This document shows positions 6,856-16,094 of a DNA stretch of 30,373 bases, piece by piece. The number at the start of each line of letters is the position of its first letter. The first letter of the stretch is position 1. The position numbers were made by a program, and so were the translations under genes. Origin of the DNA: an uncultured Ezakiella sp. (GTDB taxonomy: Bacteria; Bacillota; Clostridia; Tissierellales; Peptoniphilaceae); contig CAMYPV010000010.1 of the NCBI GenBank assembly GCA_947293975.1, positions 1 to 30,373 on the forward strand, read 5' to 3'. The notes under the pieces are model-generated. The model was not told the DNA's origin. It saw only the letters and a program-made list of their open reading frames with translations, and did not search any database.

Positions 6856-9800
6856 TCGATTACTCCTTCAAAAGAAATTTTCAAAAAATTTATTAAATCC
6901 TTTAATGGATCTTCAACTTTTAACCTTAAAATCGGAACCACCTTGTCAAACTGAGCTTTGTCATCGTAGTTTTCCAAAAATTTTTGCATGTTAATTTTCT
7001 CTAACATACGTGGTTCATATTCTATTCTTACCCAATCTTTGTTTTGTGTAATACTTCTTATAAAAACTTTTGATGCCCAGTTTTTTATAATGCCAATATA
7101 CATCAAATTCTCAAGACTCTTTGGAACCTCATTATATCTGTCAACAAGTTCGTCAATCCAATTATCCATCTCTTTTAGACTGTTCAAAACTGAAATGCGC
7201 TTATAAATTTCCATTCTAATTAATGCATCGTCAAGATAATTTTCTGGAAGCGCACTATCAACTTCAAGGTCAACCTTTGTATTAATTTCTTCAACAATTT
7301 CTTCGCCCTTGATCTCTTTAACAGCAAGATTCAAATATTTCATATATAATTCATATCCGATTTGCATCATGTGTCCACTTTGCTTTAGTCCCAACACATT
7401 GCCAGCGCCTCTTAACTCAAGATCGCGCATCGCAATTTTATATCCACTACCAAAATCGGTAAACTCTTTCATCGCCATCAAACGCTTAATTGCCTTTTGC
7501 GAAATCGTCGCCTCTTCTTTGTAGGTAAAGTACGCATATGCAAGTTTCTCGCTTCTGCCAACTCTGCCACGCAATTGATATAATGTCGATAATCCAAGTC
7601 TCTCCGCTTCGTAAACAATCAATGTATTTGCATTTGGAATGTCCATTCCCGTCTCTATGATAGTTGATGTTACAAGCACATCATATTTTCCATTTTTAAA
7701 ATCAATAAAAATATCTTCAAGCATTCTCTCTGGCATTTGACCATTTGCAATTTGAATTCTTGCCTCTGGTATCAGCTCTTCAAGTTGCGACTTCATAAAC
7801 TCTTGCGTCTTTACATCGTTATATAAGAAATAAACCTGACCGCCGCGTCTAATCTCACGTAAAATCGCCGACCTTACTATCGACTCGTTGTACTCCGTTA
7901 CATAAGTCTGCACAGGAAGCCTGTTTTGCGGCGGCTCTTCGATTACTGATAGCGACCTAATACCTGACAAGCTCATTGAAAGTGTACGAGGTATAGGCGT
8001 TGCAGAAAGTGTTAATACGTCAACACCTGTCGAGAGTTCTTTGATTTTTTCCTTGTGTTTAACACCGAAGCGTTGCTCCTCGTCTATTACAAGTAGCCCC
8101 AGATCCTTAAATTTTACGTCACTGCTTAAAAGTCTGTGTGTTCCAATTACAAAGTCAATATTTCCAGCCTTTAGCTCTTCAATTGTCTTTTTAATTTGCT
8201 TTGGCGTTCTGAATCTGCTCATATTTCCAATTCTAATTGGAAATGATTTGAAACGTTCAATTGCAGTGCGTGTGTGTTGCTCAGCAAGAAGTGTTGTTGG
8301 CGCAAGCATTGCAACTTGCTTTCCATCCATAATTGCCTTAAACACCGCCCTAAATGCAACCTCTGTTTTTCCGTATCCAACATCTCCAAGCAGCAATCTG
8401 TCCATCGGATGCACCGATTCCATATCGCTTTTGATTTGATCTGCCGTTATAAGTTGCCCTTCTGTTTCGTCATACTTAAACGCGTCTTCAAAATCTCGTT
8501 GCCATGGAGTGTCTTTTGAAAATTGATATCCCTCTTCGGTTGTACGCTTTGCATAAAGATCAATAAGCTCACGAGCCATCTCATCAATCGCCTTCTTGCT
8601 CTTTAGCTTTGTGTTCTTCCACTGCGCACTGTATAGTCCGTAAATTTTTGGCTTTACACCTTCTTTTGACATATACTTATCGATTAGATTAATATTTTCA
8701 ACTGGCACATACAATTTATCATTATCCTTGTACAAAACCTCGAGATAATCCTTCTTGACATCTTTAATCTCAAGTGTTGTAACTCCATTATAAATACCAA
8801 TACCGTGTTCTTCGTGAATTACATAATCGCCCTTTGAAATATCCTGAAGTCTTAGTTTTGAAGATTTCTTCTTTGCCTTTTTGCGTCCTTTGTTTGATGC
8901 ACCAAAAATATTTAAATCACTAAATACCGCAAGCTTTATATCAGAATTTATAAAGCCGTTGCGCAAATTTGAGATATAAATTTTAACATTATCAGCATCT
9001 TCTTCTTTTGTACTATATCTAATGCCCAAATCTGTTGCAGCTTCTTTTAAGGCGTCAAGTTTTTTCGCATCAGATGCAATTAAACTTACATCATAGCCAT
9101 CATCTCTAAGTTCAGTTGCACGCTTAAAAAGCTCAAGATAATCCCTCGAAAAACGCTCAGCATCTTTTAAATTGATTTCATTTGCATTAACGTCAACAGG
9201 AATTTCTTGCTCCATATACTCAATATAATTTGCATTAAGTCGAGTGCTATAAAAATCAACTTTTCTCTTTTCGATAGGTCTGGTATTTAAAACCTCTCCT
9301 TGCTCAAAAAGATTTTTGTACTCGAAGTCAAAAAATTCATTTCTACTCTCGTATTCCTTGTGCGCGTACACAGGATCGTAAAAAATAACCTTGCGCTTAA
9401 AATCCTCATATATATGTGAACGCTTATCATCATCTAAGTATTCAAAAAATATTTCACGTTCACCTTCAAGCCCTCCATAATTAAGAGCCTCGATAATCTT
9501 ATTAAATTTTTCAACTGCATCTTCATTTTTGCCAGAAAGCTCTACATTTATCCCATCTATAATCTTCGCCTTGTCATCGTCGTCAATTATAATTTCAATC
9601 GCCGGAAAAATTTCGCAACTATCAATAAATTCTGTGGATAATTTTGACTCCGAATCAACCATCCTAATTGTATCGACCTCATCGTCAAAAAATTCTACAC
9701 GAAATAAATTTTCAACACTCGGCGGATAAATATCAAGAATACCGCCTCTGAAAGAATATTCGCCCTTTGTTTCAATCGAACTGACACGCTTATATCCACT

Positions 9801-10256
9801 TTCTGTCAACAGCTTAAACAGATTTTCAAGATCAAAAATTTTTCCGCGCTCAAATTTTATAATATGTTCTTTATACACAGACGATTTTATATTTTCGTCC
9901 AAAAATGTCGACAGACTCATTACGACAAAGTGAGTTTCTTCATATATCAACTCTCTAATCACTCTTAGTCTGTCGTTCATATTTTCATCGTTAATGATTT
10001 TTAAATTATAATAAACTTTATCACGCGGCGGAAAATAATCCACACTTATATTGTACTGCTCAAGCGTCTTTGAAAGATCCATCGCCTTCTTTTCTGTAGG
10101 CATAATTACAAAATAAAAATCACGATCCAAAACCGAAATTAAATTTGGCAAAATTTCATCCGTTACACCACAAAAGAGCCCATTCGAATTACTCCTAATG
10201 GACTCAATTAATTTTTGAATATTCTTATCTTGTAATAATTTTTCTAAGATTTTCAT
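6852..10256 (-). CDS. mfd: Transcription-repair coupling factor
   Basis: The 1134-residue ATP-dependent translocase displaces RNA polymerase stalled at lesions and recruits UvrA. Domains in order: UvrB-like N-terminal modules (about 1-400), the RNA-polymerase-interacting CarD-like domain (about 470-545; GDYVIHEEHGIGIYNGV), and a RecG-like SF2 motor with Walker A GDVGYGKTE (near 625), DEEQR (near 725), LSATPIPRTL and QLRGRVGRS. A TRCF C-terminal domain occupies roughly 980-1080. Length matches the family. It starts directly after the pth stop with only a weak Shine-Dalgarno, so coupling is likely. The pth-mfd order is conserved in Firmicutes. Confidence 0.98.
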   Translation of the reverse strand: MKILEKLLQDKNIQKLIESIRSNSNGLFCGVTDEILPNLISVLDRDFYFVIMPTEKKAMDLSKTLEQYNISVDYFPPRDKVYYNLKIINDENMNDRLRVIRELIYEETHFVVMSLSTFLDENIKSSVYKEHIIKFERGKIFDLENLFKLLTESGYKRVSSIETKGEYSFRGGILDIYPPSVENLFRVEFFDDEVDTIRMVDSESKLSTEFIDSCEIFPAIEIIIDDDDKAKIIDGINVELSGKNEDAVEKFNKIIEALNYGGLEGEREIFFEYLDDDKRSHIYEDFKRKVIFYDPVYAHKEYESRNEFFDFEYKNLFEQGEVLNTRPIEKRKVDFYSTRLNANYIEYMEQEIPVDVNANEINLKDAERFSRDYLELFKRATELRDDGYDVSLIASDAKKLDALKEAATDLGIRYSTKEEDADNVKIYISNLRNGFINSDIKLAVFSDLNIFGASNKGRKKAKKKSSKLRLQDISKGDYVIHEEHGIGIYNGVTTLEIKDVKKDYLEVLYKDNDKLYVPVENINLIDKYMSKEGVKPKIYGLYSAQWKNTKLKSKKAIDEMARELIDLYAKRTTEEGYQFSKDTPWQRDFEDAFKYDETEGQLITADQIKSDMESVHPMDRLLLGDVGYGKTEVAFRAVFKAIMDGKQVAMLAPTTLLAEQHTRTAIERFKSFPIRIGNMSRFRTPKQIKKTIEELKAGNIDFVIGTHRLLSSDVKFKDLGLLVIDEEQRFGVKHKEKIKELSTGVDVLTLSATPIPRTLSMSLSGIRSLSVIEEPPQNRLPVQTYVTEYNESIVRSAILREIRRGGQVYFLYNDVKTQEFMKSQLEELIPEARIQIANGQMPERMLEDIFIDFKNGKYDVLVTSTIIETGMDIPNANTLIVYEAERLGLSTLYQLRGRVGRSEKLAYAYFTYKEEATISQKAIKRLMAMKEFTDFGSGYKIAMRDLELRGAGNVLGLKQSGHMMQIGYELYMKYLNLAVKEIKGEEIVEEINTKVDLEVDSALPENYLDDALIRMEIYKRISVLNSLKEMDNWIDELVDRYNEVPKSLENLMYIGIIKNWASKVFIRSITQNKDWVRIEYEPRMLEKINMQKFLENYDDKAQFDKVVPILRLKVEDPLKDLINFLKISFEGVIE

Positions 10257-10257
10257 T

Positions 10258-10830
10258 TTATTCCAACACTGATCCGTTGTATTTGTTCATAACCGTATCA
10301 ATAGGGCTCTTTGTAAACTCATCAAGAGCCTCCACCGCCCTATCAATAAGATCATCAATTATATTATCCTCTTCTTTGGATGGACGAGCCAACACATAAT
10401 CAGCAAGATCCATATCCCTTTTAAATTTGCCCACACCGATTTTCATCTTTGCATAATCATCTGTCTTTAAATGATTAAATATGCTCTTTAAACCATTGTG
10501 AGTACCCTTGCCATTTTTTGCTCTAATTCTAAGCATGCCAAGATCAATTTCAATGTCATCAACAACGACAATGATGTCTTCAAGATCTGGCTTGTAAAAA
10601 TTTAACACCTCACTAACAGCCTGACCGCTGTTGTTCATAAAAGTCATCGGCTTTACGAGTATGGTCTTTTCGCCATTGATATTTGTCTCTGCCAAAAGCG
10701 AATTAAATTTCGCCTTGTTAATGTCGACATTATGATTGTAAGCAAATTTATCAAGAACCATAAATCCGGCATTATGTCTTGTGTCCTCGTATTTTTTACC
10801 TGGATTACCTAAACCGAATATGATCTTCAT
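10258..10830 (-). CDS. pth: Peptidyl-tRNA hydrolase
   Basis: The 190-residue enzyme frees tRNA from peptidyl-tRNAs that drop off ribosomes. The N-terminus MKIIFGLGNPGKKYEDTRHN holds the catalytic His (residue 19). Other signatures are the KPMTFMNNSGQAVSE motif (substrate-binding Asn), the VVVDDIEIDLGMLRIR block and GKGTHNGLKSI. Its ATG overlaps the prs stop by one base (TAATG), with no separate ribosome binding site visible. The prs-pth-mfd order is the Firmicutes standard, with ctc moved elsewhere. Confidence 0.97.
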   Translation of the reverse strand: MKIIFGLGNPGKKYEDTRHNAGFMVLDKFAYNHNVDINKAKFNSLLAETNINGEKTILVKPMTFMNNSGQAVSEVLNFYKPDLEDIIVVVDDIEIDLGMLRIRAKNGKGTHNGLKSIFNHLKTDDYAKMKIGVGKFKRDMDLADYVLARPSKEEDNIIDDLIDRAVEALDEFTKSPIDTVMNKYNGSVLE

Positions 10831-11774
10831 TAGTCAAAAATTGTAGCGATTGATTCGTTGTCGTGAATAATGTTAATTGCCTTTGCAAGAACCTTGGCCA
10901 CAGAAACAACCTTGATTTTTTCTCTAACATTAGATAAATCAGGTAGTGGGATTGTGTCTGTGATTACAAATTCTTCAAGAGAGCTTTCAAGTAGTCTTTC
11001 AATTGCAGGGCCACTTAAGACACCGTGGCTTGCAGCACCATAAACTTTTTTTGCACCAAGTTCTGTCAATTTTTTTGCAGCTTGACAAATTGTACCAGCT
11101 GTATCAATGATGTCATCAATCAAAATGCATTCTTTGCCTTCTACGTCACCAATGATATTCATAACTTCAGATACATTCGGTCTTGGGCGTCTCTTTTCAA
11201 TAATTGCAATTGGTAGATTGAGTTCGTTTGCAAATTTTCTTGCACGAGTAACACCACCTAAGTCAGGGCTTACAACAACAGCATCTTCACCGATTTTGTC
11301 CTTGAAATAACCTGCCAAAATTTTAATTGCAGATAGATGATCAACAGGAACATCAAAATATCCTTGAATTTGTCCAGCGTGTAAATCCATAAGAATAACT
11401 CTGTCTGCGCCAGCTTTTTCAAGTAAGTTTGCAACTAATTTTGCTGTGATTGGTTCTCTTGGTCTTGTCTTTCTATCTTGTCTTGCATATCCATAATATG
11501 GAATAACCGCATTAATTCTACCAGCACTTGCTCTGTGACATGCATCAATCAAAATCAATAATTCCATCAAATTATCATTTACAGGTGAATGTGTTGGTTG
11601 AATAATAAATACGTCAAAACCTCTGACGGTTTCGTTGATTTCTACATTTATTTCTCCATCTGAGAATGTAGTAACCTCACAATCTGCAAGTTCAAGATTT
11701 AAATTTCTTGCAATGTTTCTTACCAATTCACGATTAGCATTTCCTGTTAAAATCTTAATCCCCTTATAATTCAT
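10830..11774 (-). CDS. prs: Ribose-phosphate pyrophosphokinase (PRPP synthetase)
   Basis: The 314-residue class I enzyme makes PRPP from ribose 5-phosphate and ATP for nucleotide, His and Trp synthesis. Visible signatures are FSDGEINVEINETVRG, YGYARQDRKTRPREPITAK (ATP loop), DLHAGQIQGYFDVPVDHL (metal and substrate site) and the PRPP loop LIDDIIDTAGTICQAA. Two adjacent ATGs occur (11777 and 11774). GGGAGG is only two bases from the first and five from the second, so I prefer the second. It follows glmU by about ten bases, the conserved glmU-prs pair. Confidence 0.97.
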   Translation of the reverse strand: MNYKGIKILTGNANRELVRNIARNLNLELADCEVTTFSDGEINVEINETVRGFDVFIIQPTHSPVNDNLMELLILIDACHRASAGRINAVIPYYGYARQDRKTRPREPITAKLVANLLEKAGADRVILMDLHAGQIQGYFDVPVDHLSAIKILAGYFKDKIGEDAVVVSPDLGGVTRARKFANELNLPIAIIEKRRPRPNVSEVMNIIGDVEGKECILIDDIIDTAGTICQAAKKLTELGAKKVYGAASHGVLSGPAIERLLESSLEEFVITDTIPLPDLSNVREKIKVVSVAKVLAKAINIIHDNESIATIFD

Positions 11775-11786
11775 CATAACCTCCCA

Positions 11787-13160
11787 CTATTTTTTTAGGC
11801 CTTTCTTAACGACCCAATCCTTGATGATTCTCTCTTCGCTTCTTTCAATTTTCAAAGCATATTCTTCTGTATCTTTAGTCGCAGTTGAACCAGCTGCGAT
11901 AAAAGCGTTTTTACCGACCTTTAATGGTGCAACCAACGTTACATTTGATCCAATAAAGGCAAAGTCTTCGACCGTCGACCTGTGCTTTGACTTACCGTCA
12001 TAATTTGCAAACACAACGCCACAGCCTATATTTACTCCGTCGCCAACATCAGCATCACCCACATAAGTAAGATGACCCGCCTTTGAACCCGCACCAAAGT
12101 TTGCGTTCTTAAGCTCAACAAAATTGCCGATGTGTGCATTTTCATGTATAACTGTATTTGGTCTAATGTGAGCATAAGGCCCCATAGTCACCGAACTATG
12201 AACTGTCGACGACTCAATTTTTGAATTGATAATTTCACAATTTTCACCGATTTGTGAGTCAATAATTGTAGAGTTTTCAATTACAGTGCCAGATTTAATC
12301 GTGCAAGCTCCAATAATCTTTACATAGCCCCACAATTCAACGTCCTCATCTATAATCGCATCTGGATCAATAAAAGTGCTTTCAGGATTGTGAATCATAA
12401 CGCCACTTAATAGTCGCCTTTTATTTTCACGCTCCAACAACACACGCTCGCACAAAAGCAAATCCTCGCGGTCGTTTACGCCAAGCACAATGTCAGTGTT
12501 TTCTGTAATGTAAGAATCGACCTTGTATCCTTCAGCCTTTGCAATATGAATTGTGTCTGTTATCATATACTCTTTCTTTTTATTGTTGTCATTAATCTTG
12601 TCAATTGTGTCCAAAAAGGCCTTACCTTTGTACAAATAAATTCCAGAATTGATTTCATTTGTATATTCTACACCTGTCTCCATCTCTTTGAATTCTACAA
12701 TTGCTTGGAACTCTCCATTTTTTCTTACAATCCTACCATACTGTTTTGGATCATCTAAAACTGCAGACAGAACTGTAATGTCGTTTTTATGTTCGTTATG
12801 ATAATTAAAATATTCCTTGATAGTTTCTGCATCGATTAAAGGAGTGTCGCCATATATAACAAGCAAATCGTCATCTTCGTTAATATAGTCTTTGCAAAGT
12901 TTTACAGCATATCCCGTGCCGTACGGTTCGCCGTCTCCGATCTTTTGCACAACGATTTTGCTCGACTCAGCCTCAACAATTTCCTTAGCTCCATCATAAT
13001 TTCTACCAAGTACTGTTATCGTTTCATCAAATCCAGCTGACTTAACGGAATCAAGCACATGCTTAATCAATGGCTTGTGCAAAATTTCGTGCAACACCTT
13101 TGATTTTTTTGACTTCATTCGCGTACCTTCACCAGCCGCCAAAATAATTGCCTTAAACAT
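11787..13160 (-). CDS. glmU: Bifunctional UDP-N-acetylglucosamine synthesis enzyme GlmU
   Basis: The 457-residue protein acetylates glucosamine-1-phosphate and then uridylylates it, giving UDP-GlcNAc for peptidoglycan. The N-terminal pyrophosphorylase domain (about 1-230) opens with KAIILAAGEGTRMKSKKSKV. The C-terminal left-handed beta-helix (about 250-450) shows hexapeptide repeats, the IRPNTVIHENAHIGNFVE block and the NYDGKSKH acetyl-CoA site. The start is taken as ATG at 13158-13160, five bases after AGG. An in-frame GTG two codons earlier lies inside the likely ribosome binding site. It is followed by prs. Confidence 0.97.
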   Translation of the reverse strand: MFKAIILAAGEGTRMKSKKSKVLHEILHKPLIKHVLDSVKSAGFDETITVLGRNYDGAKEIVEAESSKIVVQKIGDGEPYGTGYAVKLCKDYINEDDDLLVIYGDTPLIDAETIKEYFNYHNEHKNDITVLSAVLDDPKQYGRIVRKNGEFQAIVEFKEMETGVEYTNEINSGIYLYKGKAFLDTIDKINDNNKKKEYMITDTIHIAKAEGYKVDSYITENTDIVLGVNDREDLLLCERVLLERENKRRLLSGVMIHNPESTFIDPDAIIDEDVELWGYVKIIGACTIKSGTVIENSTIIDSQIGENCEIINSKIESSTVHSSVTMGPYAHIRPNTVIHENAHIGNFVELKNANFGAGSKAGHLTYVGDADVGDGVNIGCGVVFANYDGKSKHRSTVEDFAFIGSNVTLVAPLKVGKNAFIAAGSTATKDTEEYALKIERSEERIIKDWVVKKGLKK

Positions 13161-13166
13161 ATTCAC

Positions 13167-13694
13167 CTACTGTTTTCTAATTGCAACTTGAATTGCAAAA
13201 TCAATCGTTTCTTTCAAATTGTTAAAACCCTCATCGCTATCAAACATTCTGCGTGGAATGATAAAATCAAAACCGCCACCTATCAATAGCAAATGCTCAT
13301 CATCCGCCTCGTACATTTCAAGATTGTCATAAAGAGCAATAAACTCATGACCATTTCTTGTCGCCTTTAATCCGCCGTCAATTTTTTCAATTACATACGG
13401 CATCAAAAAATTCGGATTATTCATCGCGCGAGATTTCAAACTTCTCTCAATTCTTTTTTCCAACATTTTTCTAAACATCTTTGGATAAAAATAAATCCAA
13501 AGTGCGCTTAAAACAACTGCAATAGCCAAATTTAACCAGTTAATCGGCTTTGCCAAAGTTGTGAGGAGAATTGCAATTATCGGAAGCATTGCAGTTTGAA
13601 TTGCAATGCTTCTTTTTATTTGCTTTTCACGAAATAACGCAATCTTTGCGAATTTTATATAATCGTTTAACTCTGGTTTAACTTCTATTCTCAT
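13167..13694 (-). CDS. YcxB-like membrane protein of unknown function
   Basis: The 175-residue protein has a cytosolic N-terminus (1-30), two hydrophobic segments (about 32-49 and 54-72) joined by a short turn, a basic stretch (FRKMLEKRIERSLKSR) and a C-terminal domain of about 90 residues. The C-terminal pattern, ending LLLIGGGFDFIIPRRMFDSDEGFNNLKETI, resembles the YcxB-like domain in which the IIPRR.F motif is conserved. No function is established. It starts two bases after the leuS stop and its stop directly precedes the glmU ribosome binding site, so it is co-transcribed with both. Confidence 0.75.
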   Translation of the reverse strand: MRIEVKPELNDYIKFAKIALFREKQIKRSIAIQTAMLPIIAILLTTLAKPINWLNLAIAVVLSALWIYFYPKMFRKMLEKRIERSLKSRAMNNPNFLMPYVIEKIDGGLKATRNGHEFIALYDNLEMYEADDEHLLLIGGGFDFIIPRRMFDSDEGFNNLKETIDFAIQVAIRKQ

Positions 13695-13695
13695 A

Positions 13696-16086
13696 CTATT
13701 TCACTACCAAGTTTACAATTTTATTTGGAACATAAATTTCTTTTACAATGTTTTTATCAGCAAGTTTTTCTTTAACAAAGCTATCTGTCTTTACAAGTTC
13801 AAGCACTTCGTTCTTTTCAAGATCTCTTTTGATTTTGATAGTGCATTGGACTTTACCGTTAAATTGTACCGGAATTTCAATTTCATCCTCAATTGTGTAC
13901 TCTTCAACATGCTCTGGCCATTTTTCTTCGAAAATTCTCTTTTCGCAGCCAATTCTTTCATATAGTTCCTCAGTTATGTGAGGAATTACAGGATTTAACA
14001 ATTGTAAAAGTATCTTGTATTCTTCTCTTGTAATGCTTTCTCTAAGATAGATTTCATTAACAAGTGTCATCAACTGGGCAATTGCAGTGTTGTATTTCAA
14101 ATTCAAATAGTCAAATGTAACTTTCTTAATTGTTTGATGGACAATAGTTCTTAAATCATCGCGAACATCTCCGTCAATCATCATGCTTTGAAGTCTAATT
14201 ACACGTTCAATAAATTTGCGTAAATTCTTTGGACCATCTTTCGACCATTCTGCAACTTGTTCGTAGTCACCCATGAACATTTCATACATACGCAGTGCGT
14301 CGGCGCCAAATTTCTCTACATATTCGTTAGGATTTTCTACATTGCCCCTGCTCTTACTCATCTTTTCGCCATTGTCACCAAGAATCATGCCGTGGCTTGT
14401 TCTCTTTTGATATGGCTCTTCGGTTGGAACAACTCCAATATCATATAAGAATTTGTGCCAGAATCTTGAGTATAGCAAGTGAAGTGTTGTGTGCTCCATG
14501 CCGCCATTATACCAGTCAACTGGTAACCAGTATTTCAACTTTTCAGGATCTGCTAAGCATTTGTCATTATGTGGATCAATGTATCTTAAATAATACCAGC
14601 TTGAACCAGCCCAGTTTGGCATTGTATCTGTCTCTCTTTTTGCTGGTTTTCCATGATAAGTTGTGTTTACAAAGCTCTCAATATTTGCAAGTGGACTTTC
14701 GCCCTCATCATTTGGCTCATAGTTTTCAACCTCTGGAAGCACAAGAGGTAGCTCGCTCGTATCAAGGCTCTTCCATTCTCCGTCAACATTTACAACAGGA
14801 ATTGGTTCGCCCCAATATCTTTGACGACTAAAGACCCAATCTCTTAATTTGAAATTTGTCTTCTTTTCGCCGATATTTAATTCTTCTAATTTTAAAATGA
14901 TCGCTTCTTTTGCTTGATCACTTGTCATGCCAGTGTATTCGCTAGAGTTTATCAGCTTTGAATTTCCAGAATCAGTATAAGCTTTTTCAGAAATATCGCC
15001 ACCTTCAATTACAGGAATAATTTCTACTCCAAATTTCTTTGCAAAGTCATAATCTCTATCATCATGTGCAGGCACCGACATAATCGCACCTGTACCATAA
15101 GTCATAAGCACATAATCTGCAACAAAAATTGGAATTTCTTTGCCAGTAAATGGATTTATCGCCATTACGCCATCAATCTTTACACCAGTCTTATCCTTTG
15201 CAAGCTCTGCTCTTTCAAAATCTGATTTCTTTTTAGCTTCAACCTGATAAGCTTTGATTTCGTCAAGATTTTTTATATTTTTATTATCATTTAAAAATGG
15301 ATGTTCGGGGCTAATTACCATAAAAGTAGCACCGAAAATCGTATCCGGTCTTGTTGTGTATACTCTAATGACTTCATTATTTGTCGTCTTAAAATCAATC
15401 TCAGCACCGTAACTTCTTCCAATCCAATTTTTTTGTTGAGATTTTACGCGGTCAATAAAATCAACCGTATCAAGTCCATCAACAAGTCTATCTGCATATT
15501 TTGTAATTGCAAGCATCCATTGATTTTTGTCACGATGTTCAACAGGGTGACCGCATCTTTCGCAGCAACCGTCAATAACTTCTTCGTTTGCAAGACCAAT
15601 CTTACAATCAGGACACCAGTTAATAGTCATTGCCTTTTTGTAAGCAAGACCTTCCTCAAACATTCTCTTAAAAATCCACTGAGTCCATTTGTAATAATCA
15701 GGTTCGCAAGTAATTACCTCTCTGTCCCAACAAAAGCTTATGCCAAGACTTTTTAATTGGCTTGTGAAATTTGCAATGTTTTCCTTTGAGACTTCCCTTG
15801 GATCAACCTTGTGTTGAATTGCATAACGCTCAGTAGGAAGACCAAATGCATCATATCCAATCGGAAACAGCACATTAAATCCTTGCATTCTCTTAACACG
15901 TGCAACAATATCAAGTGCAGTATAACTTCTTGGATGACCTACATGCAAGCCTTGACCTGATGGATAAGGAAACTCTATTAATATATAATATTTTTCTTTT
16001 GAAAAGTCATCGCTTGGTTCAAAGCATTTTGTATCGCTCCAAATCTTTTGCCATTTCTTTTCAATCTCTATATGATTGTATTCCAT
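13696..16086 (-). CDS. leuS: Leucyl-tRNA synthetase
   Basis: The 796-residue class Ia synthetase charges tRNA-Leu. It has the HIGH-type motif HVGH (residues 48-51), a zinc-like Cys cluster (WCPDCKIGLANEEV with CCERCGH, about 158-182), the CP1 editing domain (about 220-400; TTRPDTIFGATF and an AHDDRD-type block), the KMSKS motif (near 576) and a C-terminal anticodon-binding region ending KIVNLVVK. Length matches bacterial LeuS. AGGAGG stands five bases before the ATG. It is nine bases downstream of asnS, and no T-box leader fits in the gap. Confidence 0.98.
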   Translation of the reverse strand: MEYNHIEIEKKWQKIWSDTKCFEPSDDFSKEKYYILIEFPYPSGQGLHVGHPRSYTALDIVARVKRMQGFNVLFPIGYDAFGLPTERYAIQHKVDPREVSKENIANFTSQLKSLGISFCWDREVITCEPDYYKWTQWIFKRMFEEGLAYKKAMTINWCPDCKIGLANEEVIDGCCERCGHPVEHRDKNQWMLAITKYADRLVDGLDTVDFIDRVKSQQKNWIGRSYGAEIDFKTTNNEVIRVYTTRPDTIFGATFMVISPEHPFLNDNKNIKNLDEIKAYQVEAKKKSDFERAELAKDKTGVKIDGVMAINPFTGKEIPIFVADYVLMTYGTGAIMSVPAHDDRDYDFAKKFGVEIIPVIEGGDISEKAYTDSGNSKLINSSEYTGMTSDQAKEAIILKLEELNIGEKKTNFKLRDWVFSRQRYWGEPIPVVNVDGEWKSLDTSELPLVLPEVENYEPNDEGESPLANIESFVNTTYHGKPAKRETDTMPNWAGSSWYYLRYIDPHNDKCLADPEKLKYWLPVDWYNGGMEHTTLHLLYSRFWHKFLYDIGVVPTEEPYQKRTSHGMILGDNGEKMSKSRGNVENPNEYVEKFGADALRMYEMFMGDYEQVAEWSKDGPKNLRKFIERVIRLQSMMIDGDVRDDLRTIVHQTIKKVTFDYLNLKYNTAIAQLMTLVNEIYLRESITREEYKILLQLLNPVIPHITEELYERIGCEKRIFEEKWPEHVEEYTIEDEIEIPVQFNGKVQCTIKIKRDLEKNEVLELVKTDSFVKEKLADKNIVKEIYVPNKIVNLVVK

Positions 16087-16094
16087 ACTTCCTC